A DNA stretch of 64,000 bases from Oscarella lobularis (taxonomy: Eukaryota; Porifera; Homoscleromorpha; Homosclerophorida; Oscarellidae), in assembly GCF_947507565.1 (NCBI RefSeq), contig NC_089190.1, positions 806,001 through 870,000 of the forward strand. The letters run 5' to 3'. This document shows positions 1 to 10,879 of the stretch, one piece after another; position 1 is the first letter of the stretch; each line of letters opens with the position of its first letter. The notes below the pieces were generated by a model that worked only from the letters and a program-made list of their open reading frames with translations, had not been told where the DNA came from and made no database searches. The translations under genes were made by a program, and so were the position numbers.

Positions 1-99
1 TCTTCGAAAAAGTGACGATGGAATAGTTCTCCGGAGGTGGTTGAGACTCGTTGCGTAGCAATGCGGAAGTAAGAGCAGACTGCATTGAGGATCTCCCAA

Positions 100-665
100 A
101 CTGCTTATCTTCGAGCCGAGCTCTGCCTTTTTAAAGAGTGACTTATGCAGAAGTCATCGCTGTATTCAGGTTGACCAATGGGCGCTCCGAGAACTGTTGT
201 TCCAACCGATTGACAGGACACAGGCGACGATTGCGGGAGATGGACAGGGCAAAAAATATCGCACTTCCTGTCGGCGATGCAGAGGTGCAAATCGCCGAAA
301 GATTGCTTAAGGTCCGAGAAAGCAGCAAAAACTTCCTGTGCTCAAAAATAAAGACGTCGTCGAGACACGTCAGAATGACGACGTTAGGAAGACTGCATTG
401 CAAGTCCACCAACGTTTGATGGATTGCAACAGCTAATAGTGCCGGCCCCAAAGGGTCTCCTTGGTAGACGTCTTCCTAAGAAGACAGCAGTGTCACGCCG
501 GAAGACAATACAAAGACAAGAGAGCTGAAGCGGCCGTACATTTGGCAAAAATGTGGCATTAACGACGGAAAGCTCTCTGAGAGACGTCGGCGTATTGCCT
601 CACGACTAATAATTGAATTGCACGCGTTTTTGACGTCCGTCTTTAAAAGCATCCAGTCATTGAGG
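100..665 (-). pseudogene. Non-LTR retrotransposon reverse transcriptase fragment (broken)
   Basis: Translation of the minus strand gives reverse transcriptase landmarks in the right order: a motif A-like DVKNA near 655, then YQGDPLGP near 455, then the catalytic LDDV near 345. An in-frame stop (TAG, complement of 476-478) lies just before QGDPLGP, and no start or end of the full protein is present. The enzyme would copy element RNA into DNA at the insertion site. The 3' tail of a related element lies at 1,010-1,515 on the same strand but in the wrong order (upstream), so the two are probably separate insertions. Recognition as RT is firm; the clade is not determined. Confidence 0.8.
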
Positions 666-745
666 AGCGCTTGGACGTGATGAATGATGAGTTCCGAACC
701 GCAGGGTGTAGAGACGCCGTGTTGGATCGGCGAAAAGTAAGATGC

Positions 746-767
746 GAGAGAGAGAGAGAGAGAGAGA
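746..767. repeat. GA microsatellite
   Basis: About 11 uninterrupted GA units between the reverse transcriptase fragment and the next retroelement tail. Confidence 0.95.
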
Positions 768-1009
768 ATATATTTCAGTTACATAAAATAAAGCGCAGCT
801 GCGCTAGAGCTAGAGTCGCAAGACCAACAAATAATAAAATACTCTATTATAAACAGTTCGAGTTTAACGGACGCGAAGCTGAGCTTCGCGTTCCAAGTAT
901 AGGTCAATACGGGAAGAGGAACCACACAAACGGGAAAGCTTATGGGTTATAATAATAAAGACGGAACATTGAAGAAGAACAGATAGACGACGACGCCAAT
1001 AGCACAAAA

Positions 1010-1515
1010 AAGTACTTTTGCCAGCCCGACCCTCAGAGCGTTGTACGAAATGTCCGAGACGATTGAGGAAATCACTTGCGTGCTTGCCCCAGCGTCCGAA
1101 GTGCTCTGCAACAACCGGAACAAAGCACGATGATGATCCGCAGACACGAACAACAGATGATTACTTCTCGATCTTTCTCTCCTCGCGGATTATTGCTGCA
1201 GTCCCATCTTCGACAGCAGCGCGACAACATGCCTTAGAACTCCAGGGATGTGCCAACGAGATATCGAGCTCGAACGATTCTCCTATTTTAGTGCCGAAAG
1301 CAACGATATTAGGGCGATCATCGTTATTGACATATTCATGACGGGGCTCGACACGGCAAGAGAGACCCGCATCTCGGACGCAGCCCAACCAGATACGACA
1401 CGGTTGTGGGACCGCAGCCATGCTTGCACGTGACAAGGTGGTGACAATTTTGATCAATTGGCTTTCCACATTCGCACGTCGTAATGCAAGCCGGAAAGGG
1501 AAGAGAGGCTGACCC
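1010..1515 (-). pseudogene. Non-LTR retrotransposon 3' end, copy A (Cys/His knuckle plus nuclease-like tail)
   Basis: Minus-strand frames give a knuckle CECGKPID...HHLVTC followed about 50 residues later by a DDRPNIVAF...LDISLAHPWS segment. The spaced RP(D/N) and LD residues look like a PD-(D/E)XK restriction-like endonuclease core, as found after the RT domain of R2-like non-LTR elements. The reading moves between frames, so it is broken. Copy B at 39,715-40,369 has nearly the same residues, for example HPWSS and AAIIREERKIEK, so the two belong to one family. The nuclease assignment is inference from the motif; the repeat-family identity is seen directly. Confidence 0.7.
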
Positions 1516-2985
1516 AGGACTCATGCTAGATAACGAGCTCCTCTCGAGCGAGCTTTTTTTGCTTTCGCTTTCGGTGGCCCATTGCAAAATTGCTCCGTAT
1601 CTGTCGCATTTTTCTTTAATATCACTGGTATGTCCACTATCTACCGATATTACGTCATTCACTTTCCCGCAAACTGGCGAGAGAAAGCTCGTTCAAAAAG
1701 AAAGTCGTTTGTTGTCTGCGGAAAAAAGGTTCGTTTGAATCGGTGCTGTCCGCGCTGATACCGTTCAAGAGTGTCTCCCAATAGAGGGCAACACAGTCAA
1801 AGAAGCCTCTTTGAAAAAACAGACGCTTTCTGCCGCTGAATTCCACCGGGGGTAACCGATTTTGCTTTTTTACGCATTCGTCGATAAGCGAAACAATGCT
1901 TGTAAACAGGCGGAAAACATTTGTCTTTTCTCACGGCTTCTCGCAACGACTCGGCAATAATTATCGCGTTAGAATATCGGGTAGAAGGTGTCGTAGTAAC
2001 GGCTTTGTTCAGAATGACGTCTAGAACGGCTTCGAAGTCCTCCATAGCGACAGACACACATCGATTCACAAAGGGTCACGTAACAGTGCTCATTGCCTAT
2101 CCCCTTGTCTATTTTATCTATGCCTTGGCGATGCGACACCGCGATTTCAGCTGTTTCCCGCTTTCGCTTTTGGTCGAAAAGGCTCTAAACTACTTAACAC
2201 TTACATTTCATCTTTGTCGACGTCGCCCGATCTTCGGAAACGTTGCATTCGAGCCACACCACTTCTTTCAAAAATGAGCAAAGCCGGCTATCAAACGCAC
2301 TTAACGCGGCTGGATTACAATACTGACGTCATAAACCATAAATAAAAATCAAGGTTTCGCACTATTTACGCAATTTACGCAACGCCAACTATGCTCATAA
2401 GCCAAACTTCTATCTTACCTAAAAATTTACCAAAAATTTGAGCCGATGGCCACCAATTTCTATCGTCTCTGACATAGAACCTAGAATCACTTCGTGTCAC
2501 AAAAATCCAAACAAAATTCATCGCGAGACAAAGAAAATCGAAAAACAAACTTGAATTTTCTCGATCGCGTCGTTTTTTTGAAAGCGTGCCGTTTTGCGAG
2601 AAAACGTTGCACGTCAATCGGACTACCACGAATCGAACCGGCAATGTCGGTTCTACAAAACTGGTTCAAAGCCGATTTGATATTGGCCAGTTTTCGATAT
2701 GAAAACACAAACAGGCCTACTCGCGTGTGTAAAAACGACACCGCCTTTACGACAACGCCGTACGATAGCGGCGCGTCTCACCGCTACAAACGACACGTCG
2801 AACGAAAGCCCATATGATGCGCTTTACGATTCGACGGCAGGCGACGCTCCCTTTGTCGCGCAGCGAGCGCGAAAGAAGACGGACAGCGACCCCTTTCGCG
2901 CATTAATCCTGGGACTTCTAGATTTCAAGTGACCATTTGGAATATCATGCATAACTTCGTTGTGTAATGGACCCAGCGCACATAG
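1516..2985. other. No recognisable gene
   Basis: Short open frames of up to about 118 codons occur on both strands, for example minus 1,797-2,069 and minus 2,487-2,741, but none shows a family motif or splice structure I trust. Confidence 0.5.
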
Positions 2986-2988
2986 GAA

Positions 2989-3094
2989 TTTTTTCAGGAA
3001 GGGACACCCACAACAAAATGATGCTCCGCACCTCTTCCAACGATTCCCCCATCTCCCTGGCAACGAAAAATGTTCAAAGAATTTCCCTTACTAA
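2989..3094. repeat. Diverged duplicate segment, copy 1
   Basis: A stretch beginning TTTTTTCAGGAAGGGACA and ending TTACTAA is repeated, with about 25 percent differences, at 3,394-3,503 in the same orientation. On the minus strand copy 1 reads VAREMGESLEEVRS and copy 2 VARETRG, so the pair may derive from a minus-strand coding segment of an unknown element. Confidence 0.6.
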
Positions 3095-3393
3095 TACTCC
3101 CTCCACCGGCCATAGCTTTGCATTAAACGTATAAATCGGGTCCCAAATCTCCCTTTCCAGTCCCACAGTACCCCGGCATCTTCTAAACCAACCGTTCCTA
3201 TGGCTACCGCAAATTCCCTAAAATTTCTTTTATCAACCCCTCTTACAAGAAAACGTCTTACAACCACTACGGAGACTCTGATACACGCTAAAATCGTATA
3301 AACGACTCTATCCTAATATGCTGCAGCAACTTGTACATTTTGAGCGGTATGTTACCACATATTTTTGTGAAATTGGCCTGGAATGCTCGTGAC

Positions 3394-3503
3394 TTTTTTC
3401 AGGAAGGGACATCTATGGTAGAATTGCGCTCCGCAACTTCCCCAATAATTCCCCGCGTTTCTCTAGCAACTAAACATCCTAAAAGAATTTTCGCTATAAC
3501 TAA
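3394..3503. repeat. Diverged duplicate segment, copy 2
   Basis: Direct repeat of 2,989-3,094, about 400 bp away. See that entry. Confidence 0.6.
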
Positions 3504-3803
3504 GCCTTTTTATTCGACGGTATTAGAGGAACAACAAACAGGCACAACAAACGCCATTTACTCAAACAATGTAAGTGTCAAATACCGACGTCCGCTTAAT
3601 CGTCGTCCGGACTTTCGCCTTCTTTGTCCTGCACGAAGTACTCGGGAGGACCAATCCCGAACTTGGTCACGTAGGAGCCCTTTTTGATGCAACGATAGCA
3701 ATCCTGCAGCTTCTGCGTGGAAATGTGCCGGCGATGAAAAATGCCTCTCAATCGGGCGTTGGCCATTATTTGAGAGTAGAGATTGCTGAACCCGGAATTT
3801 GGA

Positions 3804-5861
3804 TTATTTATGCGGAAAGAATATACTGCTTTGACTTCGAAGATCTCGCGTCCACTGCAAACGCTGGCCGATAGGCTTCCTCATCATGACTCTTTCGGGC
3901 GGTTTGTCCGGTCGTTCTGCTGTGGTGGCAGTGGATGCGGTGGTGGCAGTGGATGCGGTGGTGGCAGTGGAACTCTTGGAATTGGAACTCTTCTCTTTGA
4001 CTTGGAAAGTTGTGACGCTCTCTTTCTCCGGACTGGTCGCGGTAGCGCGTTTTTTCTCCTCCCGCAATTTGCCCAAATATTCATCACGCATGCGACGACA
4101 AAGTTCGTCCGATATGGCCGGCTGCACCGCGGGATGATCGCCCGGGCTGTTGACTTCACCGCAGGGAGGGTCTACTTCGGGAGTCTTCTCCTTGGTAATT
4201 GCAGCGTTGAGAGCCTTCTTTTCGCCTCTGGCGCTCTCGTCTTTCATGGGCGACCCTCTGGCGCTCTTTTATTTCATGGGCGAGCCCCGAAAAAATCATC
4301 TTGGCTTTTGCAGCCATTTCGGCCTTCGTAGCCACAGGAAACCGAACGTAGTATTTCTGCTCGGTCTCGAGCGAATAGCTGTTGCATTCGGCGAGGTTTC
4401 GTCGGTCCTTTTCCTCCAACATCTCATGGCTTAGGCTGCTCATGGTAAGCCGGACCTTTGTAACGTTTATGTTACAGAGCTCCGGCACGTTTTCGGTCAT
4501 GAAATATTGAAGAAGTTTTGACAAGCCGCCTTCGAGAGGCTTCTAGTTTACGGAGACGAAGACGGTGTTCACTTTCGGCATCGTCAACGATCGCACGTGT
4601 TTGACGAGATCGTCAAACACTGCAATCACGTTTTCATCGAACGGCAACGCTTCCGTGCCGTACGTCGCCAACGTTTTGAAATTTTTCGAGATAAGAATGT
4701 TCGTCCTCTTCACCTCCTCCCAATCGTCCAGGGTCATTCGCAGGATCGATTGCTGCCTCGGTGGGGTGACTGTGCAGTTGAAGAGGAACCATGTGTACGC
4801 AAACGGTAACGCAAGGCAAATTTCGCTATTGTTGACGATGCACTTTTTTTGGCTTTTTCAATGATATCTTGGTAATCGATCAATCCAGCTTGAAGAGCTT
4901 GCTTGGTGCAGGAAATCGCTGTGGCGGGATCGCCGAATTTTCCGGCGTTGCACAGCGATTCCGCTGTAGTTTTTATCACGCCTTCTTTTCTTTTGGATTT
5001 GCTTAGGTCTTTCTGTATATCAATGAGCGCCGTCTTGGATTGGTCCAGCCACAAGGCATAACGATCGTCACTTGCGTTGAAGATTTTCAGCATTTCTCGA
5101 TTCACGAAGCGAATAAATCTAAAAGCACAAAATCTAAAAAAGCACGCAAAACTATCAAAAAGCGCACCTTTTGATACTGAAAAGGTGGTTCAGCGCCGTC
5201 GAACTGGAACCACCTTTTTTCAATGAGGAGAGAAAATTTTCGATTCTTGAATAATCGGCAAAGCATTTGATGACTAATTCTTTGATTGTAAACGCCTTGA
5301 CGATCTCCTTTTTAGTTTTCGTTTTCCGATTTTTGTTTTTTCTGTCGAAGTATGTTACAAAGCGGCTGTAGCGTGTACCACGTTTACTCGAGACAGACAA
5401 GATACAGAATGATGCAAGTGCATGCCCGGGCAACTAATACGCCATCTACTTCTACTCCGGGCATTTCAGGTAACATATAACATATAAGTGTATCTAAGAC
5501 TCACCACAGCGGCCGACGTGCGTTGCCGAGTTCTTGGCATCTGTCGCGTTTTTATATTTCCCGCTCCGTCGAATTGCCAACGAATGAACTTCTTGAAAAG
5601 AGGATGGTCACATTTTACCGCTCCGTACACTGTCCTAACGTGATGACGATAGGTCGTCCTTGTCTCGCCGCCGTCGTCGTCGCTTGACACGTTGCCTGAT
5701 TGGTCCAAAGAAAACGACGAACATAAGTCCTCTTCCTCGTCGACATCGACGTCGCCGCTCCTGCTCTCTTTTAAAAATCGGTGAAAACGATTCGGAAAGC
5801 AAAGCGAAACACAGCGAAACGCTCCAAAGCGTTTCGCAAGCGTCGTATCGATGCATTCCAT
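3804..5861 (-). pseudogene. Crypton-like tyrosine recombinase gene, degenerate
   Basis: Three exons can be joined. Exon 1 (5,861-5,505) ends at GTGAGT; a 71-nt intron follows. Exon 2 (5,433-5,168) ends at GTGCGC, with a 49-nt intron ending TTTTAG. Exon 3 runs from 5,118 down. Phases agree at both joints. The protein has an acidic N-terminus, then PPRQQSILRMTLDDW, KTLATYGTEALPFDE, VRLTMSSLSHEMLEEKDRR and ETEQKYYV. This order fits the R-K-HxxR-Y core of tyrosine recombinases, which cut and rejoin DNA through the last tyrosine. No reverse transcriptase is present, so Crypton is favoured over DIRS. An A7 run near 4,850 causes a one-base frameshift, a TAG interrupts between SVN and KPLEGG (about 4,543), and a 28-bp tandem duplication near 4,240-4,290 shifts the C-terminal frame. 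Family assignment is inference from spacing. Confidence 0.55.
3922..3970. repeat. 18-nt tandem repeat, 2.7 copies
   Basis: Unit GTGGTGGCAGTGGATGCG repeats in frame and encodes a TATTAS-type repeat near the C-terminus of the recombinase-like pseudogene on the minus strand. Confidence 0.9.
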
Positions 5862-6069
5862 AGTGCGCGTCACCTCTTGGCGACGCGACACTGCATTTTC
5901 GGGACGTTAGAGCGATCGAATATTTTCGAAAAACCGCGGATGTACTTAATACTTTCTTTTTTACTCAATTCGATGTCGCGCGTCATCCGAAACGACACTT
6001 CGAGCCAAAAATCGATTCTCTTATACAAGAACTTAAGCGCGCTTGCGAAAATGCCGGTGACGTCATTGC

Positions 6070-6112
6070 TTGATGTGCTAGAGCACATCAATGGTGTGCT
6101 CAAGCACACCAT
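6070..6112. repeat. Two abutting perfect palindromes
   Basis: TTGATGTGCT / AGCACATCAA (6,070-6,091) is followed at once by ATGGTGTGCT / AGCACACCAT (6,091-6,112), each with a 2-nt spacer. Both share the core GTGCT..AGCAC. They could form a cruciform or two hairpins, or be paired protein-binding half sites. Confidence 0.85.
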
Positions 6113-6169
6113 CGCAAATGCACGGGGAAGTCTTCTTTCTACATTCTAAACGCGTTTTCTGCTGCACTA

Positions 6170-6760
6170 ATAGCGAGGCGGCCATCTTGGACGAAATGGC
6201 CGTGCCCGCTTCGGCCGCCAACTCCTCCGCCGGATCGAAGCGCGTCGCAAAATTGCCGCGAGCGCGCGACTCTGCGGACGATTCGTGACGACGTACCGCG
6301 CTCCGATTTCGTCGGGTCCTCTTTCGGAAATCGCCGATTTCCGACCGAATCGGGCGTCGTTTCGCTTCGTTCGAAGTTCCCTGAGTGATTATTCGACGCT
6401 GCGAAGCGTTTTCGATCGTCTCATCGCGACGAAAACGCCCGCGGAGCCCCGCTTTTCGCGATTCTCGCGATTGATTGATTTCGAACCACACGCGGACGAC
6501 TTTCTCGAAGACAGTGTCGCTTTTTCGCGTCGTTCTCAAAACCCTTCCACTTTCGATTGCCGATCGAGGCCCCTTTTCGGGAAATCGTCGTTTTCCTTCG
6601 AAGTCGCCCATTTTCGCGAGTCGTTCCCACTTACGAAGGCGATTTTCCGATGCCGCGAAGCCTTTTTCCGTTCGCGAAGTCCCGAAATCGCTTTCTCGCT
6701 CCGTTTTTGTCGCCTACGTCATCGCGAACAGCCCGCGCCATCTTGGATGAGGTCAGTCAC
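6170..6760. other. CpG-rich stretch, possible promoter or degraded element
   Basis: The stretch is dense in TTTTCG and TCGCG words. GCCATCTTGG occurs at both edges (6,181-6,190 and 6,737-6,746); its complement CCAAGATGGC matches the core of YY1-type sites, which often sit at animal promoters. Long open frames on both strands overlap fully (plus 6,285-6,764; minus 6,078-6,611) and follow from composition, so no gene is called. Confidence 0.4.
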
Positions 6761-6849
6761 GTGATTAACCCGTTTCGACCGCTCTTCCTGGCCGTTCTTC
6801 CTGCGTTTTCGCACTTCGAACCAGTTGTATCGCTTCATCGCTAGCGATA

Positions 6850-7790
6850 TTCGTACGTTAGAACGCTTCTCGATCCGATCCAACGTTCTTTTTCGGGGTT
6901 TTTATTCGATTCGTTTGAACGATCTTTGATAGGCGTTCCGACGCATTTAATCTCATTGGCCCAACTGCGAACTGCGTACCGAGCCAGAATAATTTTTGCT
7001 CGACGTGAATTGGGGTAAGATTATCGGGAACAGCCTAAATTAAATTTCGAATACAAAATTACCTTACCTCTCAAAGAGAGGATATCAAACTCAATTCTTT
7101 GCAGTTAATTTATCCATATCATAGATAGTACCCCAAATGACTGAGCCACTCACTTCAAACACAAATCTTAGGGGAAGAAGATTATCATCCAATGCTTTAG
7201 TGATTACATAGTGACGTAACGGTACAAAATAGGTATGCAATCGAATCACCTACGACGGGTTGCGAGTGGCGGGCAAGTTAATGACGGTCGGCGGGGTGCA
7301 AAACAGATCTTTCGAGCAGTTTTACCTTTCGCATCGATTGGATAAAGTGGGCGGGTACCCCAAACTACAGTTTGTTTCTACTAATCCGTGAACACAATGG
7401 AAAATATTGTGCCAGATCCGACACAGTCTACCAATAGTCGCTGACAGGACCAGCAGAACGTCTTTATGGTCGACTTGACCATAAACCTTAGCGGGAGCGG
7501 GTGTTGCCTCCACTTCAATGACAGTATCATAGCACAACTCGAGCAATCATCTCCTCCGGAATACCTTTGACTTGGAGGACATGCCGCGTCATTTAGCCCA
7601 GATTCACTTACACCCGTAACACCAACTTTTTAGCATCGTCTACTTTTGCCCTTGGCGCGTCCTCATTAGGGAGAGCGGGTACACAAATGCGATTTCGTTG
7701 TCAAGAGCGGAAGACATACCGGTAGCAATTAAATTGCCGGAGGTAACACAGGACGTTAATGCCACAGGGCTCATCGAAATCTCAAGCAGA
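6850..7790. other. No recognisable gene
   Basis: Only short open frames, for example minus 7,322-7,546, with no motif I recognise. Confidence 0.5.
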
Positions 7791-7792
7791 CA

Positions 7793-7878
7793 ACCCGCGC
7801 GAAGCCGGGTACTCAGCCCGTACGCAAATAAATAACACCCACCGAAAAAACCCGAGCGAAGCCGGGTAGTTAGCTAGT
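7793..7878 (+). mobile_element. Helitron-like 3' terminus (duplicated hairpin, CTAG end)
   Basis: Two hairpins 57 nt apart have the form ACCCG..CGGGT with loop CGCGAAGC or AGCGAAGC (7,793-7,810 and 7,850-7,867). Six bases after the second comes CTAG then T (7,874-7,878). Helitrons end with a short hairpin, a few bases, and CTRR, inserted between A and T. The element body and 5' TC end were not found. Confidence 0.45.
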
Positions 7879-7879
7879 A

Positions 7880-8840
7880 CAACACTATTATCACTACAGA
7901 ACAACAAAAGAATGTGTGCAACCTTCGAAAGGAGGTCGAGGAGCCGGTCGTCGTTCCCGCCCAGCGCCTCCCCAAAAGCCTGACGCGAACATCGAACAAG
8001 CTTTAAATCTTTTTTACCCGTGCTAGAGTCAGATTGAAGATCCGACAACTTCATTCGAGCTGTTTTGTCCTCTTTGCGTACGCTTAAAGCCCTGATACTA
8101 AGCCGCGGGACTTTCAAAAAAACCATTACAATGATTTCAAAATCAATGGCTTAGCCACTAATATAACACTGCATTGATTCTACTACCTAACTAATACCTC
8201 CCTTTACGGTTTGCAACCGCAAAAAAGCTTGCCTAAACGCACAAACAGAAACTTTGCTTAGAAAAATCATCCTAATTCAATTTTACATAACAAGGGGCGA
8301 AAACTCTGTTATTAACCTTTCCAAATGACCCAAGATTGCTTTAGAAAATACGCAACCCTTTGGCAAAACAGCAATTTCATAGTTTGATATTCACCTGTAT
8401 CTAAGCATAATTCTGAAAACATTGATATTGTCCAACGCTTTTCTAACATATCCTACTTGATACATCACTCCAGGACTAGTGGCATAGGCAGCAAATAATT
8501 ATTACAAGATTTCTAAATAAATCAATGAAAGTTTTAAAAAGCCTGTATTAAACTGTTCTATGAAAATCTGACCTCATGGGAGACATAACTAGTCACAAGA
8601 AAAACAAGGGACGCGGGAAAATTTTGCTACAGTGCATCCCACGTCCGATCGAAAATGGGCGTGACTTACTGTTTTACTTGCGTTTGTATCGTTTTCTTTG
8701 CAAATGAAGTACAATACTACATCCATGTTCTTTGGTCTTTCCTCTACCCAATACACTTTGTGAGAAGTACACGCCTGTCGCCTACAGATATCCTACCCTG
8801 AACGTAGTCTGTCAGGTTCGTTTGCATATGCGCCGTCGCT
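7880..8840. other. No recognisable gene
   Basis: A minus-strand frame (to 8,126) encodes KDLKLVRCSRQAFGEAL, not recognised. The rest is AT-rich without motifs. Confidence 0.5.
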
Positions 8841-9230
8841 TTACGATCTACTGCAACTTTTAAACGGCTTGTTTATTGAGACAACGATTGGCTGCACGAG
8901 TGATGTAAAGCAGCCAGTAACAGCAAAGGCGCACTTACACAGCGAAAAGCCTTAGCGTTGCGATTAATAATTGACTTACCTGGCACGTAAGTAACTTCAC
9001 TTTTAAATTCGTTTTTCAACATTGACTGGATGACATCGGTTTCCTGAGCCCCGTGAAGATCGATCACAAGGTGCATGGGGCCATCGCAGGCGGGTTTCTA
9101 GCACTGTCGAATCCAGAATCGCATCATATTCTCGTCGCACCATGCGTTCTGCTGGAACTGAATCGAAACGCGCTTATCGTACTTCAATTTTTCAGCCAAA
9201 CAATTTTTTTTCCTAAACAAGGGAATCCTT

Positions 9231-10040
9231 AAGGGGAACTAACATGGAAAATTGACCCCCTTTTTTACGCCGTAGATCTGAGGTTTGGTCTATTGTCTTT
9301 CCGTTCGTGGCAATCTTAGAGCCTGTAATAGAGAACTCGCTGAGAATTTGCCCTGCGAAATTGTCACGCGACGGGTTTTATACGGGCGACGGTTACGTCA
9401 CTAGAGGCCTACAGTGTTCGTCCGTAGTCATTCAGCATAGACACACCCTCTTTTTTTCTTCTATTCTCGGCGTCGATGGTGTACAAATGCACTGCCGCTG
9501 GCTGCAGCAACACCAACAGCAACGGTGTTTCGCTCTTTTATTTCCGAAAGATGAGGAGCTCGGCAAAAAGTGGATTTATCAAGTTCGGCGTACGCGGGCT
9601 GCTTGGGCTGGGCGAACGACTCATTCGAGGCTTTGCAGCAACCACTTTGATGAAGTTTAGCTTTGAGAAGGAGCCCGCGTACGCCGAACTTGATAAATCC
9701 ACTTTTTGCAGAGCTCATCTTTCGGAAAGCAAAAGAGCGAAACACCGTTGCGGATGATGTTGCTGCAGCCAGCGGCAGTGCATTTGTACACCATCGACGC
9801 CGAGAATAGAAGAAAAAAAGAGGGTGTGTCTATGTCGAATGACTACGGGCGAACACAATAGGCCTCTTGTGACGTAACCGTTGCCCGTATGAAGCCGGTC
9901 ACGTGAGAATTTAGCAGTGCGAATTCTCAGCGAATTCTAGATTCCAGGACTTAAGATTGCCACGAACGGAAAGACAATACACCAAACTACAGATCTACGG
10001 TGTAAAAAAGGAGGGTCAATTTGCTATGTTAGTTCCCCTT
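9231..10040. mobile_element. 810-bp foldback element (giant inverted repeat)
   Basis: Bases 9,231-9,600 are the near-exact reverse complement of 9,672-10,040, leaving a 71-bp centre. Ends are AAGGGGAACTAACAT on both sides. It interrupts the Tigger-like transposase between FYFAFKG and KLKYDKRV. No clean target duplication is visible; the flanks CCTT/AAAGG suggest but do not prove one. Each arm carries part of a THAP finger. Confidence 0.9.
9476..9707 (+). pseudogene. THAP zinc finger fragment inside the foldback element
   Basis: The plus strand starts MVYKCTAAGCSNTNSNGVSLF and, after a one-base shift, continues FPKDEELGKKWIYQVRR and LCSNHFDEV. The C-x4-C ... C-x2-H pattern and the tryptophan are those of THAP domains, the DNA-binding head of P-element transposases. 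No catalytic domain follows: the sequence turns back on itself at about 9,636. The mirror copy in the other arm repeats the fragment on the opposite strand. This suggests a non-autonomous P-superfamily derivative; the superfamily is inference. Confidence 0.7.
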
Positions 10041-10879
10041 TAAAGGCAAAATAGAAGCTGTGTTTTTCCTCACCGAGTCCTTTGAATATCACTAGCGGTT
10101 TCACTCTTGGCTCACCGTCGGCAAAAACAGTCAACTGAACTGCACATTGGCGTTTGTCCAGTTCAGACTGTGTACCACGGATCCAAATTGAACTGTTGCC
10201 TGAGTCGTCATAAGTGCTGCCATCGGAGAAGCAGAACGGTAAGGGTGTTTGATCAATATTAGCGAACCGACTTTCCGATCACTTCCCCAGAGGACCCACG
10301 ACATCCCCTTTGAGCGACTTTTCCCGAATGCTTTGATAAAACTCCTGTATCAGCGACAGCTTATCTTCTGGTTGTCTTTGGCTAGTGTTTGTTCTTCTTC
10401 GTTTACTGATTCGATGCCGCTTCTTGAAGCTCGTAAACCAGCCTTCTGAGAAGGCAAATTGTGCGCTGGGAGAAAGCTCGTGAAGTATCTGTTTCGATCT
10501 TAGCATAAACCACCACCGTTTCACCTAGAATAACAAAGCAAGCTGACGGCATTCCATTGCATAGACTGGCATTTGACTTCACCTTTAGCCGTCCTTCCTC
10601 AAGCATTTATACTCTTTATACAATTTCTGTTCCATTTCAGGGATCTTCAGCGTCCGAGCAAACTCAATTTGTTTGCTACCCTTCCGGCTTTGACTAATCT
10701 TATCCTTGTTTAGGATCCATCGTTTCACCGTTTTTGTGTGAAAAGAAAAGTGCCTGCTTGTTCAATACAAAATCCTGCCGTTGCTCTCATAGAAATTGAC
10801 GACTTCGAGTTTCACTTCTTTCGTGTAGCTCTTTCTGCTTCGATTCGAGACTCGCAACTTAGCCATGGCGAAAAAACGT

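Larger units (their letters stand above)
8841..10866 (-). pseudogene. Tigger/pogo-type DDE transposase, split by a foldback insertion
   Basis: The likely start is the ATG at 10,866 (MAKLRVSNRSRKSY). Then follow a first helix-turn-helix (KTVKRWILNKDK), the CENP-B-type HTH (FSEGWFTSFKKRHRIS), the DDE segment (FANIDQTPLPF, ELDKRQCAVQLTVFADG), then the 9,231-10,040 insertion, then KYDKRVSIQFQQNAWCDE, MHLVIDLHGAQ and SLVQPIVVSINKPFK. The order is that of Tc1/mariner-pogo transposases, which cut and paste DNA at TA sites. A GT-AAGT donor follows YVPG near 8,980. It is dead: stops near 10,767 and 9,095, a frameshift near 10,600, and the usual QPIDV/QPLDV aspartate is replaced (QPIVV). Confidence 0.85.

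Noticed and set aside
2600-2660. tRNA gene suggested by a GAATCGAACCGGC-like T-arm
   Set aside because: No acceptor stem or anticodon arm could be folded around it.
6078-6764. Open frames of 177 and 159 codons on opposite strands
   Set aside because: They overlap fully and lie in CpG-rich, TTCG-repeating sequence where stops are rare; no motif in either.
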